Assembly: GCA_017303905.1 (NCBI GenBank)
Contig: JAFLBH010000001.1
Span: 1,217,809 to 1,281,808 of the forward strand
Reading direction: 5' to 3'
DNA length: 64,000 bases
Origin: Bacteroidota bacterium
GTDB lineage: Bacteria; Bacteroidota; Bacteroidia; B-17B0; Aurantibacillaceae
Shown here: in pieces, positions 27,506 through 35,501 of the stretch
Position numbering within the stretch: the first letter of the stretch is position 1
Layout of the letters: every line of letters begins with the position of its first letter
Notes under the pieces: model-generated
Seen by the model: only the letters and a program-made list of their open reading frames with translations
What the model was told of the DNA's origin: nothing
Database searches by the model: none
Translations under genes and position numbers: made by a program

Positions 27506-27817
27506 ATGAAGGTAGAGTTTAAAACAGAGTACCTTTCATATTTGTATAGGACTCCCATAGATGAAATTAAAGGCAAACATGTATTTTCGAGAGAAATAAT
27601 AAAACAATACAAGAAGAAAATTCAGTTAATGATTGTTGTTAACAATGTAACACAATTGAAACAGTTCAGAGGATTAAACTTTGAATATTTAAAAGGTACA
27701 AGGAATGGGGAGTGCTCCATTCGGTTAAACAACCAGTATCGTTTACTGTTTGAACAAAAAAATGATAAAGAAATTTCTATTGTACTGATAAAGGAAATAT
27801 CAAAGCATTATGAATAA
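27506..27817 (+). CDS. HigB/RelE-type toxin (module 2, plasmid-maintenance HigB family)
   Basis: 103 residues. The C-terminal half carries the family pattern GLNFEYLKGTRNGECSIRLN followed by NQYRLLFE, typical of the RelE-superfamily HigB ('killer') toxins that cleave ribosome-bound mRNA. It is a different family from the HigB of module 1. The stop overlaps the antitoxin gene by 8 bp, so translation is coupled. N-terminal ~35 residues are longer than in many relatives, whose toxins are about 92 residues. Confidence 0.85.
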   Translation: MKVEFKTEYLSYLYRTPIDEIKGKHVFSREIIKQYKKKIQLMIVVNNVTQLKQFRGLNFEYLKGTRNGECSIRLNNQYRLLFEQKNDKEISIVLIKEISKHYE

Positions 27818-28157
27818 AAAAATAGCCAATAACCTGATGCCCGGTGATATTTTTCATCCGGGAGAATTTATAAAGGATGAGCTTGAGTCACGTGGTTTAA
27901 GTCAACAGCAATTAGCTGATAAAATGAAAGTGAGTAAAACTGAAATTAGTCTCGTTGTGCACGGTCATCGCGGTATTAATATTAAACTCGCTGTTTTATT
28001 GGAGAAAGCTTTAGGTATTGATGCGGAACTCTGGATGAATCTCCAAGTAAAATATGATATTGATAAGCTGAAACATAAAATACAAAAATCTATTAATAAA
28101 TCTAAATTACCTTCATCAAAAAAAGCCGGACTCAAACGTTTGGTGCGAGCAGCTTAA
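27810..28157 (+). CDS. HigA-type antitoxin (module 2)
   Basis: 115 residues. HPGEFIKDELESRGLSQQQL is the HigA (VapI) family start, with the helix-turn-helix QQQLADKMKVSKTEISLVVHG and the conserved LAVLLEKALGIDAELWMNLQ. It should bind the HigB of module 2 and repress its own operon. Overlaps the toxin gene by 8 bp. The 55-bp hairpin repeat copy 2 begins 13 bp after its stop. Confidence 0.92.
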   Translation: MNKKIANNLMPGDIFHPGEFIKDELESRGLSQQQLADKMKVSKTEISLVVHGHRGINIKLAVLLEKALGIDAELWMNLQVKYDIDKLKHKIQKSINKSKLPSSKKAGLKRLVRAA

Positions 28158-28170
28158 AATTAATAGGCAT

Positions 28171-28226
28171 TTTAGGTTTTTGTACTCCCCCCTCTCTGTT
28201 TACAGAGAGGGGCCGGGGGTGAGTCC
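28171..28226 (+). repeat. 55-bp hairpin repeat, copy 2
   Basis: Near-identical to 27256-27310 (same hairpin CCCCTCTCTG-TTTA-CAGAGAGGGG). A further partial duplicate of its last ~15 bases (CCGGGGGTGAGTC) follows at about 28240-28252. It ends the accessory island just before yqeY. Confidence 0.9.
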
Positions 28227-28298
28227 ATATAAAAACAGGCCCGGGGGTGAGTCATAATATTCCCAAAATTCCTTTAACTTAGCTTAAAATTTACAATC

Positions 28299-28742
28299 AT
28301 GTCATTTGAAGATAAAATAAACGGCGATATCAAAACCGCCATGCTGGCTAAGGATAGCAAAAAACTGGAAGTTTTAAGAGCTATTAAAAACGTGGTTATT
28401 ATATTAAAAACATCACCTGAAGGAATTTCTGATGATGCTATAATGAAATCTATACAGAAAGAGGTTAAGAAGCGTAAAGAGTCGGCAGATATATTTAAAC
28501 AACAAAACCGTGCTGATTTGGCTGAGGTGGAATTATATCAGGCATCCGTTATGGAAGAGTACTTGCCTAAACAAATGGGTGAAGATGAGATTAAGGCAGA
28601 GTTAGTAAAGATAATTGCACAGGTTGGCGCTTCTTCTGCGGCCGACATGGGTAAGGTGATGGGTGCAGCATCAAAAGCTTTTGCCGGCAAAGCGGATAAC
28701 AAAATTGTTTCTCAGTTAGTAAAGGATCTTTTAGCAAAATAA
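28299..28742 (+). CDS. GatB/YqeY domain-containing protein
   Basis: 147 residues of the stand-alone YqeY family: N-terminal helical SFEDKINGDIKTAMLAKD, KKLEVLRAIKNVV, then the small tail domain with ADMGKVMGAASKAFAGKADN, which resembles the C-terminal tRNA-binding tail of GatB. It is likely cytosolic and may bind tRNA; its exact role is unknown. In many Bacteroidota this gene follows ftsZ directly; here 5.7 kb of accessory DNA separates them. Confidence 0.92.
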   Translation: MSFEDKINGDIKTAMLAKDSKKLEVLRAIKNVVIILKTSPEGISDDAIMKSIQKEVKKRKESADIFKQQNRADLAEVELYQASVMEEYLPKQMGEDEIKAELVKIIAQVGASSAADMGKVMGAASKAFAGKADNKIVSQLVKDLLAK

Positions 28743-28751
28743 ACTCGGACA

Positions 28752-28801
28752 CTTCGACGAGCTCAATGACCGAGCGGTATCGGTCGCCGAGCTTGTCGAG
28801 G
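28752..28801. repeat. REP-like palindrome with 22-base arms
   Basis: Left arm begins CTTCGACGAGCTC at 28752, right arm ends GAGCTTGTCGAGG at 28801, with the inner arms ACCGA / TCGGT around loop GCGGTA (28774-28779). About 17 of 22 arm positions pair. The 'TTCGAC-AGCTC' core is common in dispersed intergenic repeats of many bacteria. It fills the gap between yqeY and the next gene and may also end transcription. Confidence 0.75.
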
Positions 28802-28823
28802 CGCCGATTCATCTATCTAACAT

Positions 28824-29375
28824 TTGAAAAAACTCATCATATTCTTTTTCTTTATTATAACTGCGGCACAAGCGCAGGTTAAAGAAACAGAGTATGTTTT
28901 AGAAAAGCCGCACGATTACGATAAAGATCCGGCTCGTACGGCTACGTATTTTGAAATAGGCGGTAACGGCAGTTTATACTCCATAAATTTCGATGAAATA
29001 TTTTTGTATCGTGAGGAATTTAAAGTAGCCGGACGATTAGGATTCGCTATTTTTCCCAATGGTTATCACATTGAGCAAGCTTACGTTTTTGAAAACAATT
29101 ATATTTTATTTCGTAATCCCCATCATTTAGAGTTAGGTCCCGGAATAACTCTTCAACGAAAATATCAGGCTTCCTGCCGAGACAGTACAAATTTTATTTG
29201 GGAAAGTCTTTGGTATGGTATGTTACGAGTTGGTTACAGATACCAAAAACAAGAAGACGGTTTTTTCTTCCGCGCCGGATTGTTAGGTATTCCTTATAAG
29301 AAAGATGATTGTGGTACGGAATTCCCGCCAAAAAATAAATTCTGGTTCGGAATTTCAGTTGGTATCAGTTACTAA
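28824..29375 (+). CDS. Secreted, probably outer-membrane beta-barrel protein of unknown function
   Basis: 183 residues with a signal peptide (MKKLIIFFFFIITAAQAQ, cleavage about residue 18) and alternating strands rich in aromatic residues, ending FWFGISVGISY, as in small outer-membrane barrels. Start is TTG at 28824, the codon giving a proper signal. No named family recognised. Its stop (29375) abuts the stop of the convergent TPR gene with no gap. Confidence 0.7.
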   Translation: MKKLIIFFFFIITAAQAQVKETEYVLEKPHDYDKDPARTATYFEIGGNGSLYSINFDEIFLYREEFKVAGRLGFAIFPNGYHIEQAYVFENNYILFRNPHHLELGPGITLQRKYQASCRDSTNFIWESLWYGMLRVGYRYQKQEDGFFFRAGLLGIPYKKDDCGTEFPPKNKFWFGISVGISY

Positions 29376-29936
29376 TTACATACCCGGTGGTAAATCTGCA
29401 GGTGGTTTGCCTGAATTCACGGTATTCATTGTAGAATCAGTATTCCCACTCAGAAAGTTCTTTTTCTTCTCGCAGCGTCTTACACTTTCCATCGCAATGT
29501 CCAATGTTTTGTTGTCGTAAGTTTGTGTAATTACGTTTCTATAATACTGAATAGCTTTATCAAAATCGCCCTGAGCTTCATACATAATAGCCCATTCGTT
29601 ATTAATGGTGGCTTTATTAATGCCCGGAACATTTTCTGCTTTTGTCAGTAAATCTTTTAGTTCATCAAGTTTTTTAAGCGTAGAAAAAAGAATGGCAGCG
29701 TTATAATAAACCGCACTGTATTCAGGATTTGTTTTCAAGCAAATTTTATAATGCTCTTCTGCCTTCGCGTAATCGCGAATTTTTGTTTCGTAAATGTATC
29801 CTAAATGATTGTGTGCTTTCCCAAATAAAGGATCATCCGCTAAAATCTCATTCAATACATCAATAGCATCGTTGATTTTTCCGTCTTTAATTAAAAGATC
29901 GGCATTATCCAATAATTCTTCGTTCTTAAAGTTCAT
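29376..29936 (-). CDS. Tetratricopeptide repeat protein
   Basis: 186 residues from ATG 29936. TPR-like helix pairs are visible: KINDAIDVLNEILADDP, KAHNHLGYIYETKIRDYAKA and FDKAIQYYRNVI. No signal peptide. The C-terminal tail is Pro/Gly/Asn-rich and probably disordered. Role likely protein-protein contact; target unknown. An upstream in-frame ATG at 29954 would overlap the lipoprotein gene by 17 bp and is less likely. Confidence 0.8.
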   Translation of the reverse strand: MNFKNEELLDNADLLIKDGKINDAIDVLNEILADDPLFGKAHNHLGYIYETKIRDYAKAEEHYKICLKTNPEYSAVYYNAAILFSTLKKLDELKDLLTKAENVPGINKATINNEWAIMYEAQGDFDKAIQYYRNVITQTYDNKTLDIAMESVRRCEKKKNFLSGNTDSTMNTVNSGKPPADLPPGM

Positions 29937-29937
29937 T

Positions 29938-30402
29938 TTAATTCTGTGTATCACCCCAGCCGGTGTATGTTTTGTTTTGTACTTTTAATTCTACTTTGCG
30001 ATTGTGTGTATCACCTTTCGCGTCGTCGGTGCATTTTTCGTCTTTAATTTTTAGAGTTAATTTACTACCATCGTTTTCAGCTTCGTATTCAAATCCTCCT
30101 GCATCAGCAGCTTTATAAAAATCATCGCTAATCCACAAACTATCCTTGCCATAGTTCAATAACACTTTCATGTGTCCCGAATAAATTTCCATGTACCAAC
30201 CCGGCTCTGTTCCAAATGCTTTGAATAATAACTTTGATTCTCCCTCTTTGGCTAATTGTTCCACAATAGCCATTTCCTTTTTTACATCAGCTATTTCATT
30301 AGCGATATCGGTTGAATCGGGCTCCATCTGAGCGTCGAGTTTCTCAATTTGTTCGCAGCTCACTAAGCCGAAAACCAATAGTGCTAAAAATAGTTTTTTC
30401 AT
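29938..30402 (-). CDS. Lipoprotein with COG3650-like domain
   Basis: 154 residues; MKKLFLALLVFGLVSC is a lipoprotein signal with Cys16. After a coiled segment the protein has KAFGTEPGWYMEIYSG, matching the 'GTEPFW' pattern of the small beta domain found in COG3650/META-like envelope proteins, then GFEYEAENDGSKLTLKIK. Periplasmic or outer-membrane location expected; function unknown. It lies 9 bp downstream of the transketolase C-half gene on the same strand. Confidence 0.75.
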   Translation of the reverse strand: MKKLFLALLVFGLVSCEQIEKLDAQMEPDSTDIANEIADVKKEMAIVEQLAKEGESKLLFKAFGTEPGWYMEIYSGHMKVLLNYGKDSLWISDDFYKAADAGGFEYEAENDGSKLTLKIKDEKCTDDAKGDTHNRKVELKVQNKTYTGWGDTQN

Positions 30403-30411
30403 TTATAGATT

Positions 30412-31365
30412 TTATTTGCGTTTAATTACTTTTTTGGCAGCTTCAATTATATTATCTGTTTCCAAACCGTATTTCTTCATTAACTCATCCGGTGTTCCGC
30501 TCTCACCAAAACTATCATTCACTGCAACAAATTCTTGAGGTGTTGGTGATTTGCGAGATAATAACTGAGCAACACTGTCACCTAATCCGCCATTCATCTG
30601 ATGTTCTTCAGCAGTTACAACGCATTTAGTTTTAGCGATGGATTTTAAAATAGCATCTTCATCCAATGGTTTAATCGTGTGAATATTGATCACTTCCGCG
30701 CTTATTCCTGCTTCCGCTAATTTAGCTTCGGCTTCAATGGCTTTCCAAACTAAATGTCCGGTAGCAATGATGGTTACATCTTTTCCTTCAGTTAATACAA
30801 CAGCTTTTCCAATTTCAAACTTTTGATCAGGTGCAGTAAAGTTTGGTACTGCAGGGCGACCAAAACGTAAATAAACCGGACCATGATGTTTAGCAACAGC
30901 AATGGTAGCGGCCTTTGTTTGATTAAAATCACAGGTGTTAATGACAGTCATGTTTGGTAACATTTTCATTAAACCAATATCTTCTAAGATTTGATGCGTT
31001 GCGCCATCTTCGCCCAATGTTAATCCGGCGTGCGAAGCGCAAATCTTCACGTTCTTATCAGAGTAAGCAACACTCTGACGAATTTGATCATACACACGAC
31101 CTGTGCTGAAATTTGCAAAAGTTCCTGTAAACGGAATTTTTCCGCCAATGGTTAAACCGGCTGCCATACCAATCATATTCGCTTCAGCAATTCCCACCTG
31201 AAAAAATCTGTCAGGAAATTCTTTAGCGAAAGCATCCATTTTTAATGATTCAGTTAAGTCGGCACACAATGCCACTACATTGGCATCTTGTTTTCCGATT
31301 TCTAGTAATCCCGCTCCAAATCCTGAGCGTGTGTCTTTCTTTTCTGTAAAACTATATTTTGTCAT
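30412..31365 (-). CDS. Transketolase C-terminal subunit
   Basis: 317 residues covering the pyrimidine-binding and C-terminal domains of transketolase. Motifs: [21 protein letters not shown] (pyrimidine domain, with conserved E), [20 protein letters not shown] and the C-terminal [14 protein letters not shown]. It needs the N-terminal half (encoded at 32808-33656) to form the thiamine-diphosphate enzyme of the pentose phosphate pathway. Split transketolases are common in Bacteroidota and archaea, but here a VWA gene stands between the halves. Confidence 0.93.
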   Translation of the reverse strand: MTKYSFTEKKDTRSGFGAGLLEIGKQDANVVALCADLTESLKMDAFAKEFPDRFFQVGIAEANMIGMAAGLTIGGKIPFTGTFANFSTGRVYDQIRQSVAYSDKNVKICASHAGLTLGEDGATHQILEDIGLMKMLPNMTVINTCDFNQTKAATIAVAKHHGPVYLRFGRPAVPNFTAPDQKFEIGKAVVLTEGKDVTIIATGHLVWKAIEAEAKLAEAGISAEVINIHTIKPLDEDAILKSIAKTKCVVTAEEHQMNGGLGDSVAQLLSRKSPTPQEFVAVNDSFGESGTPDELMKKYGLETDNIIEAAKKVIKRK

Positions 31366-31371
31366 AATAAA

Positions 31372-32739
31372 TTAATTCAATCGTATGTTGGTTGTTTGTC
31401 CTGATGTAACTGTAAATTTTTTCTCTTGTGTTTTAATTGTTTCTTTGGTGTTTTCTCCTCTGAATTCCAACTTATAATTACCGGGTTGAAGATAAATAAT
31501 TTCACTTTGAATATTGCTATTTAAATTACATACCCAGGTTACTTGTTTGCCGTCGTCGAGATAAATGCTGCCATAACCAAGTGTACCGCGGCTCACGTAT
31601 ACATTACCGGAAGCTGGAATTTTAATAGAGTTGGTGGTGCTTTGTTTTATTTCCACATCATTTAATTTGATACGCGGCAGGGTTAAAATTTCAAGATCGT
31701 ATTTACCTACAATGTATTTTTCACTTTTTCCGAATTCATGAACGTTTAACGTTTTCATATTTCCTGCTTGTCGAACAATGGTGGTTGGAAAGTATTTCGA
31801 TAAGGTTCCTTCAATCTCCAATTTTAAAAAACCTTGTGGTGCGTCAACAGGAATTACATTGTGTTTTCCTTTTATGATAGTTATGTTTTTCTTTTCTACC
31901 GGAGGGATGGTATGAACCGTTAGGTTATATTTCAAATCGGGATCCAAAACAAGAGTATCCGGATTACCACGGTGATTGATAGTGTGCAAATAGTTGTATT
32001 TTATTTGTCCGTTTGATGCATCGTAAAACGTCATATTCACGTCCGTTTCGGTTGGCTTTTTGGTAATATCCAGTAAATCTACCTGCACTGTTGTTTGAGA
32101 AATGGCCTCGGTTAAAACCAGTTTTAATACATCGCCAAAATTAGCTTCGTTACTCACATCATAAAATTTACCCATGCAACCAAACACGTCAGCAAACTTT
32201 ACATCCAATCCAATCCCAATCACAAAAGGACGAAGAAAAATTCCTTTTTTCTGTAATTCCATGGAGACCTTACACGGATTTCCTTCACATTCTTCAATGC
32301 CATCGGTAATTAAAATAACAATGTTGCGACAATTAGAGCAAGGTGTGAAATCAGCAATTGATTCTCCCAAAGAAAGCGCAATAGGTGTTGTACCCATCGG
32401 TTCCAATTTCTTAATACGTTGCTTTATTTTTTCAGAATTGGTAGTAGCAGAAGCAAAAGGAACTTCGAGCTTGGTATCCTTACAGTTTTTCTCTTTAAAA
32501 AAAGTAGTATGTCCGTAACAGCGAAGCGCTAATTCTAAATTTGGAATGGATTTTAGGCTGTCAAGGAATTCAGCCATTACTTTTTTCGCTACTTCAATTT
32601 TGATGTTGCTGTTCCATGGCGCATACATGCTATATGAGTCATCGAAAATAAAAAGAATGCGATTGGTTGGTTGAGCGAAAAATGAGAAGAAGAAAAATGC
32701 AAAAACAAAACTTAAAATTTTAGACTTTTTGAAATTCAT
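31372..32739 (-). CDS. Secreted VWA-domain protein
   Basis: 455 residues from ATG 32739, which gives a signal peptide (MNFKKSKILSFVFAFFFFSF); a longer frame to 32796 has no such signal. A von Willebrand A domain follows with an intact metal-ion site: DDSYSM (DxSxS), the threonine in MGTTP and the aspartate in ITDG. C-terminal ~220 residues look beta-rich, possibly small carrier domains (HNVIPVDAPQGFLKLEI). Metal-dependent adhesion or complex assembly in the periplasm or surface is likely. It lies between the transketolase halves with 6- and 68-bp gaps on the same strand. Confidence 0.85.
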   Translation of the reverse strand: MNFKKSKILSFVFAFFFFSFFAQPTNRILFIFDDSYSMYAPWNSNIKIEVAKKVMAEFLDSLKSIPNLELALRCYGHTTFFKEKNCKDTKLEVPFASATTNSEKIKQRIKKLEPMGTTPIALSLGESIADFTPCSNCRNIVILITDGIEECEGNPCKVSMELQKKGIFLRPFVIGIGLDVKFADVFGCMGKFYDVSNEANFGDVLKLVLTEAISQTTVQVDLLDITKKPTETDVNMTFYDASNGQIKYNYLHTINHRGNPDTLVLDPDLKYNLTVHTIPPVEKKNITIIKGKHNVIPVDAPQGFLKLEIEGTLSKYFPTTIVRQAGNMKTLNVHEFGKSEKYIVGKYDLEILTLPRIKLNDVEIKQSTTNSIKIPASGNVYVSRGTLGYGSIYLDDGKQVTWVCNLNSNIQSEIIYLQPGNYKLEFRGENTKETIKTQEKKFTVTSGQTTNIRLN

Positions 32740-32807
32740 ACTTTTTGAAACTAGTCCAAAAAACATGCCTTTCATTTCTAAAATCCTACAGTTCATTCAT
32801 TCAAAAA

Positions 32808-33656
32808 TTAATAATCGCCTAAGGTTTCTTCTAATTGTCCGAGAGCAGCTTTTAATTGATCGTCATTAGGAGCTTTGCCATGCCATTTGTGAGTGCCCAT
32901 CATGTAATCAACGCCGAAACCCATTTCGGTGCGCATTAAGATAATAACGGGTTTTCCTTTGCCAAGATACGTTTGTGCATTCTTAATTCCTGAAATCACT
33001 TGTTCCATATCATTGCCATTTGCAATTTCTAAGGTGGTCCAACCGAAAGCTTCAAATTTAGCTTTCAAATTTCCTAATGAAAGTACATTATCTACATCAC
33101 CATCAATCTGGCGACCATTATAATCTACAGTAGCAATGTAATTGTCGATTTTGTTAGCGGCTGCATATAAAGCAGCTTCCCAAATCTGTCCTTCTTGTAA
33201 TTCGCCATCACCGTGTAAGCTATACACAACCGAATTATCTTTGTTTAATTTTTTACTCAAAGCTGCACCAACAGCAACACTCATTCCTTGTCCGAGTGAA
33301 CCACTTGCAATACGCACGCCCGGTAAATTTTCATGTGTTGTAGGATGTCCTTGTAAACGTGTATTTAATTTTCTGAATGTTTTTAATTCTGAAACAGGAA
33401 AATAACCTGCACGAGAGAGAACACTATAGTAAACAGGAGAAATATGACCGTTACTCAGGAAAAACAAATCTTCACCTTTACCATCGATTGTAAAGTTTTT
33501 CGGATTATGTTTTAAAATATCATTGTATAGAGCTACAAAAAACTCAACGCAGCCGAGAGAACCGCCTGGATGCCCTGAATTTACAGCATGCACCATACGT
33601 ACGATGTCTCTTCTTACTTGTGAACTTAATTTTTTTAATTCGGAAATATTGGCCAT
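32808..33656 (-). CDS. Transketolase N-terminal subunit
   Basis: 282 residues from ATG 33656. Thiamine-diphosphate domain features: NSGHPGGSLGCVEFFVALY, GHPTTHENLPGVRIASGSLG and the Mg2+/cofactor motif HGDGELQEGQIWEAALYAA followed by DYNGRQIDGD. Joins the C-terminal subunit at 30412-31365 to move two-carbon units between sugar phosphates. An in-frame ATG at 33674 adds six residues (MPKLLI) not expected in the family. Confidence 0.93.
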   Translation of the reverse strand: MANISELKKLSSQVRRDIVRMVHAVNSGHPGGSLGCVEFFVALYNDILKHNPKNFTIDGKGEDLFFLSNGHISPVYYSVLSRAGYFPVSELKTFRKLNTRLQGHPTTHENLPGVRIASGSLGQGMSVAVGAALSKKLNKDNSVVYSLHGDGELQEGQIWEAALYAAANKIDNYIATVDYNGRQIDGDVDNVLSLGNLKAKFEAFGWTTLEIANGNDMEQVISGIKNAQTYLGKGKPVIILMRTEMGFGVDYMMGTHKWHGKAPNDDQLKAALGQLEETLGDY

Positions 33657-33762
33657 AATAAGCAATTTGGGCAAAAATACTATTTGCCTAGGCCACTATT
33701 CAGTAATGTTGAAAATATAGGAAGTATGTTAAAAACTATAGAGAGTATAGAGAGAAGGTAAA

Positions 33763-33793
33763 TTGACGATGGCCCCTGCAATTGCTATATTTG
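33763..33793 (+). promoter_or_regulatory. Promoter of ychF with overlapping inverted repeat
   Basis: TTG at 33763-33765, 20 bp spacer, TATATTTG at 33786-33793 fits TTG-N17-23-TAnnTTTG. An inverted repeat CCTGCAA (33775-33781) / TTGCAGG (33791-33797) overlaps the -7 box. The ychF start is 85 bases downstream, giving a leader of about 80 nt. Confidence 0.55.
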
Positions 33794-33878
33794 CAGGTTT
33801 GTTGAACTAGGGGATTCAGAGAGAAAAGTATAGAAAATACCTAACTAGCTGAGTTCTAAAAATCTGAATTTAAATAAA

Positions 33879-34979
33879 ATGGCTTTAAAGTGTGGAATTG
33901 TAGGGTTACCGAATGTAGGAAAATCGACCCTTTTTAATTGTTTAAGTAATGCAAAGGCGCAAGCGGCGAATTTTCCGTTTTGTACGATTGATCCAAACGT
34001 AGGTACGATTACAGTGCCTGATGAGCGTTTGAACAAGTTGGCTGAATTTGTAAAACCACAAAATATTTTACCAACTACTGTTGAGATTGTAGACATTGCT
34101 GGCTTGGTAAAGGGCGCCAGCAAAGGCGAAGGTTTAGGAAATAAGTTTTTAGCAAACATTCGTGAGTGTAATGCTATTTTGCATGTGTTGCGTTGTTTCG
34201 ATGATCCAAATGTAGTACACGTGGATGGTTCAGTGAATCCGGTACGTGATAAAGAAATTATCGACACCGAGTTACAGTTGAAAGATTTGGAAAGTGTTGA
34301 TGTGAAAATCAAAAAGTTTGAGAAGCAAGCAAAAACTGGTAGTGATAAGGAAGCTGTAAAAACGTATAACACGCTTTTAAAAGTGAAAGCTACTTTAGAG
34401 AGTGGAAAATCGGCTCGTGCTGCTAATCTTGAAGATAATGAATTGCCATATGTTGAGGATTTACATCTGCTCACTATTAAACCGGTGATGTATGTATGTA
34501 ATGTTGATGAAGCGTCTGCAAAGAGCGGGAATAAATACGTTGACCAAGTTAGAGAGGCTGTGAAAGATGAGAATGCTGAAATTTTAGTGATAACCGCACA
34601 AATGGAAAGTGAGATTGCTGCGCTTGAAACGTATGAAGAAAAACAAATGTTCTTACAGGAGATGGGTTTGGATGAGCCGGGCGTAAATAAATTAATTAAG
34701 TCGGCATATAAACTTTTAAATCTTCAAACTTACTTTACGGCAGGCGTGAAAGAAGTACGTGCTTGGACAATCACAAAGGGAATGAAAGCACCGGAAGCAG
34801 CCGGCGTAATTCATACAGATTTTACAAAGGGTTTTATCAAGGCAGAAGTAATCGGTTACAATGATTTCATTACACTCGGTTCAGAAGCAGCTTGCAGGGA
34901 TGCCGGTAAATTAAGAATTGAAGGTAAGGAGTATGTAGTTGCAGACGGAGATGTGATGCATTTTAGATTTAATGTTTAG
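33879..34979 (+). CDS. ychF: Ribosome-binding ATPase YchF (OLA1 type)
   Basis: 366 residues. N-terminal GTPase-like fold with P-loop GLPNVGKSTL (9-18), the DIAGLVKGASKGEGLGN G3 region, a coiled-coil insert and the C-terminal TGS domain (LQTYFTAGVKEVRAWTITKG, near 280-300) ending GKEYVVADGDVMHFRFNV. YchF proteins prefer ATP to GTP and bind ribosomes; linked to stress responses. Single gene with its own promoter. Confidence 0.97.
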   Translation: MALKCGIVGLPNVGKSTLFNCLSNAKAQAANFPFCTIDPNVGTITVPDERLNKLAEFVKPQNILPTTVEIVDIAGLVKGASKGEGLGNKFLANIRECNAILHVLRCFDDPNVVHVDGSVNPVRDKEIIDTELQLKDLESVDVKIKKFEKQAKTGSDKEAVKTYNTLLKVKATLESGKSARAANLEDNELPYVEDLHLLTIKPVMYVCNVDEASAKSGNKYVDQVREAVKDENAEILVITAQMESEIAALETYEEKQMFLQEMGLDEPGVNKLIKSAYKLLNLQTYFTAGVKEVRAWTITKGMKAPEAAGVIHTDFTKGFIKAEVIGYNDFITLGSEAACRDAGKLRIEGKEYVVADGDVMHFRFNV

Positions 34980-34990
34980 TTAATTATTTA

Positions 34991-35015
34991 TTATTTCGGG
35001 TTATTTATTTCGAGT
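34991..35015. repeat. Left inverted-repeat block beside the four-helix-bundle gene
   Basis: TTATTTCGGGTT (34991-35002) and TTATTTCGAGT (35005-35015). Both have exact reverse complements after or at the end of the four-helix-bundle gene (35466-35477 and 35481-35491). Confidence 0.7.
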
Positions 35016-35047
35016 GGATTTGAGTAAATAAAGAAGTACAAGTTATA

Positions 35048-35491
35048 ATGGGAACGATACGAAGATTTGAAGATTTGGAAGTTTGGCAAGTAGCTAGAAA
35101 GCTAAATACGGAATTAATTCCTGTGTTACTGCAGCTAAGCGAAAGCAAAAGTTATGGATTAAAGGAACAGTTAGATCGTTCGGCAGGTTCTGTTATGGAT
35201 AATATTGCCGAAGGGTTTGAAAGAGATGGGAATAGAGAATTCATCCATTTTTTATCAATAGCAAAGGCTTCCTTAGGTGAAGTAAGGTCGCAATTATACA
35301 GAGTGTTAGATAGAAATTTTATTGATCAGAAACAGTTTGATGAGTATAATAATAAATGTCTGGAACTTGCGAATCAAATTGGACGTTTTATGACTTATCT
35401 TAATAATTCAAATATTCAAGGAAAGAAGTTTTTAAAACCAAAAGAAATTCTTTCTTCGAATAACAAACCCGAAATAACAAACTCGAAATAA
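35048..35491 (+). CDS. Four-helix-bundle protein (23S rRNA intervening-sequence type)
   Basis: 147 residues. FEDLEVWQVARKL near the start, YGLKEQLDRSAGSVMDNIAEGFER and FLSIAKASLGEVRSQLY are the hallmarks of the small four-helix-bundle family first seen as ORFs in 23S rRNA intervening sequences; related to Avd of diversity-generating retroelements. No rRNA or retroelement is nearby. Function unknown. The last ~9 codons are formed by the right inverted-repeat block, so the tail (NNKPEITNSK) is probably not part of the fold. Confidence 0.85.
   Translation: MGTIRRFEDLEVWQVARKLNTELIPVLLQLSESKSYGLKEQLDRSAGSVMDNIAEGFERDGNREFIHFLSIAKASLGEVRSQLYRVLDRNFIDQKQFDEYNNKCLELANQIGRFMTYLNNSNIQGKKFLKPKEILSSNNKPEITNSK
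35466..35491. repeat. Right inverted-repeat block beside the four-helix-bundle gene
   Basis: AACCCGAAATAA (35466-35477) and ACTCGAAATAA (35481-35491), exact reverse complements of the two halves of the block at 34991-35015. The right block overlaps the 3' end of the gene and supplies its stop codon. Confidence 0.7.
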
Positions 35492-35501
35492 ACAATAACA
35501 A

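Noticed and set aside
27161..28226. CRISPR array from the repeats
   Set aside because: Only two full copies of the hairpin repeat, with a toxin-antitoxin module between them, not short spacers; no cas genes.
33845..34474. A 209-codon minus-strand ORF across ychF
   Set aside because: Ser/Phe-rich composition and full overlap with a highly conserved gene mark it as an antisense shadow.
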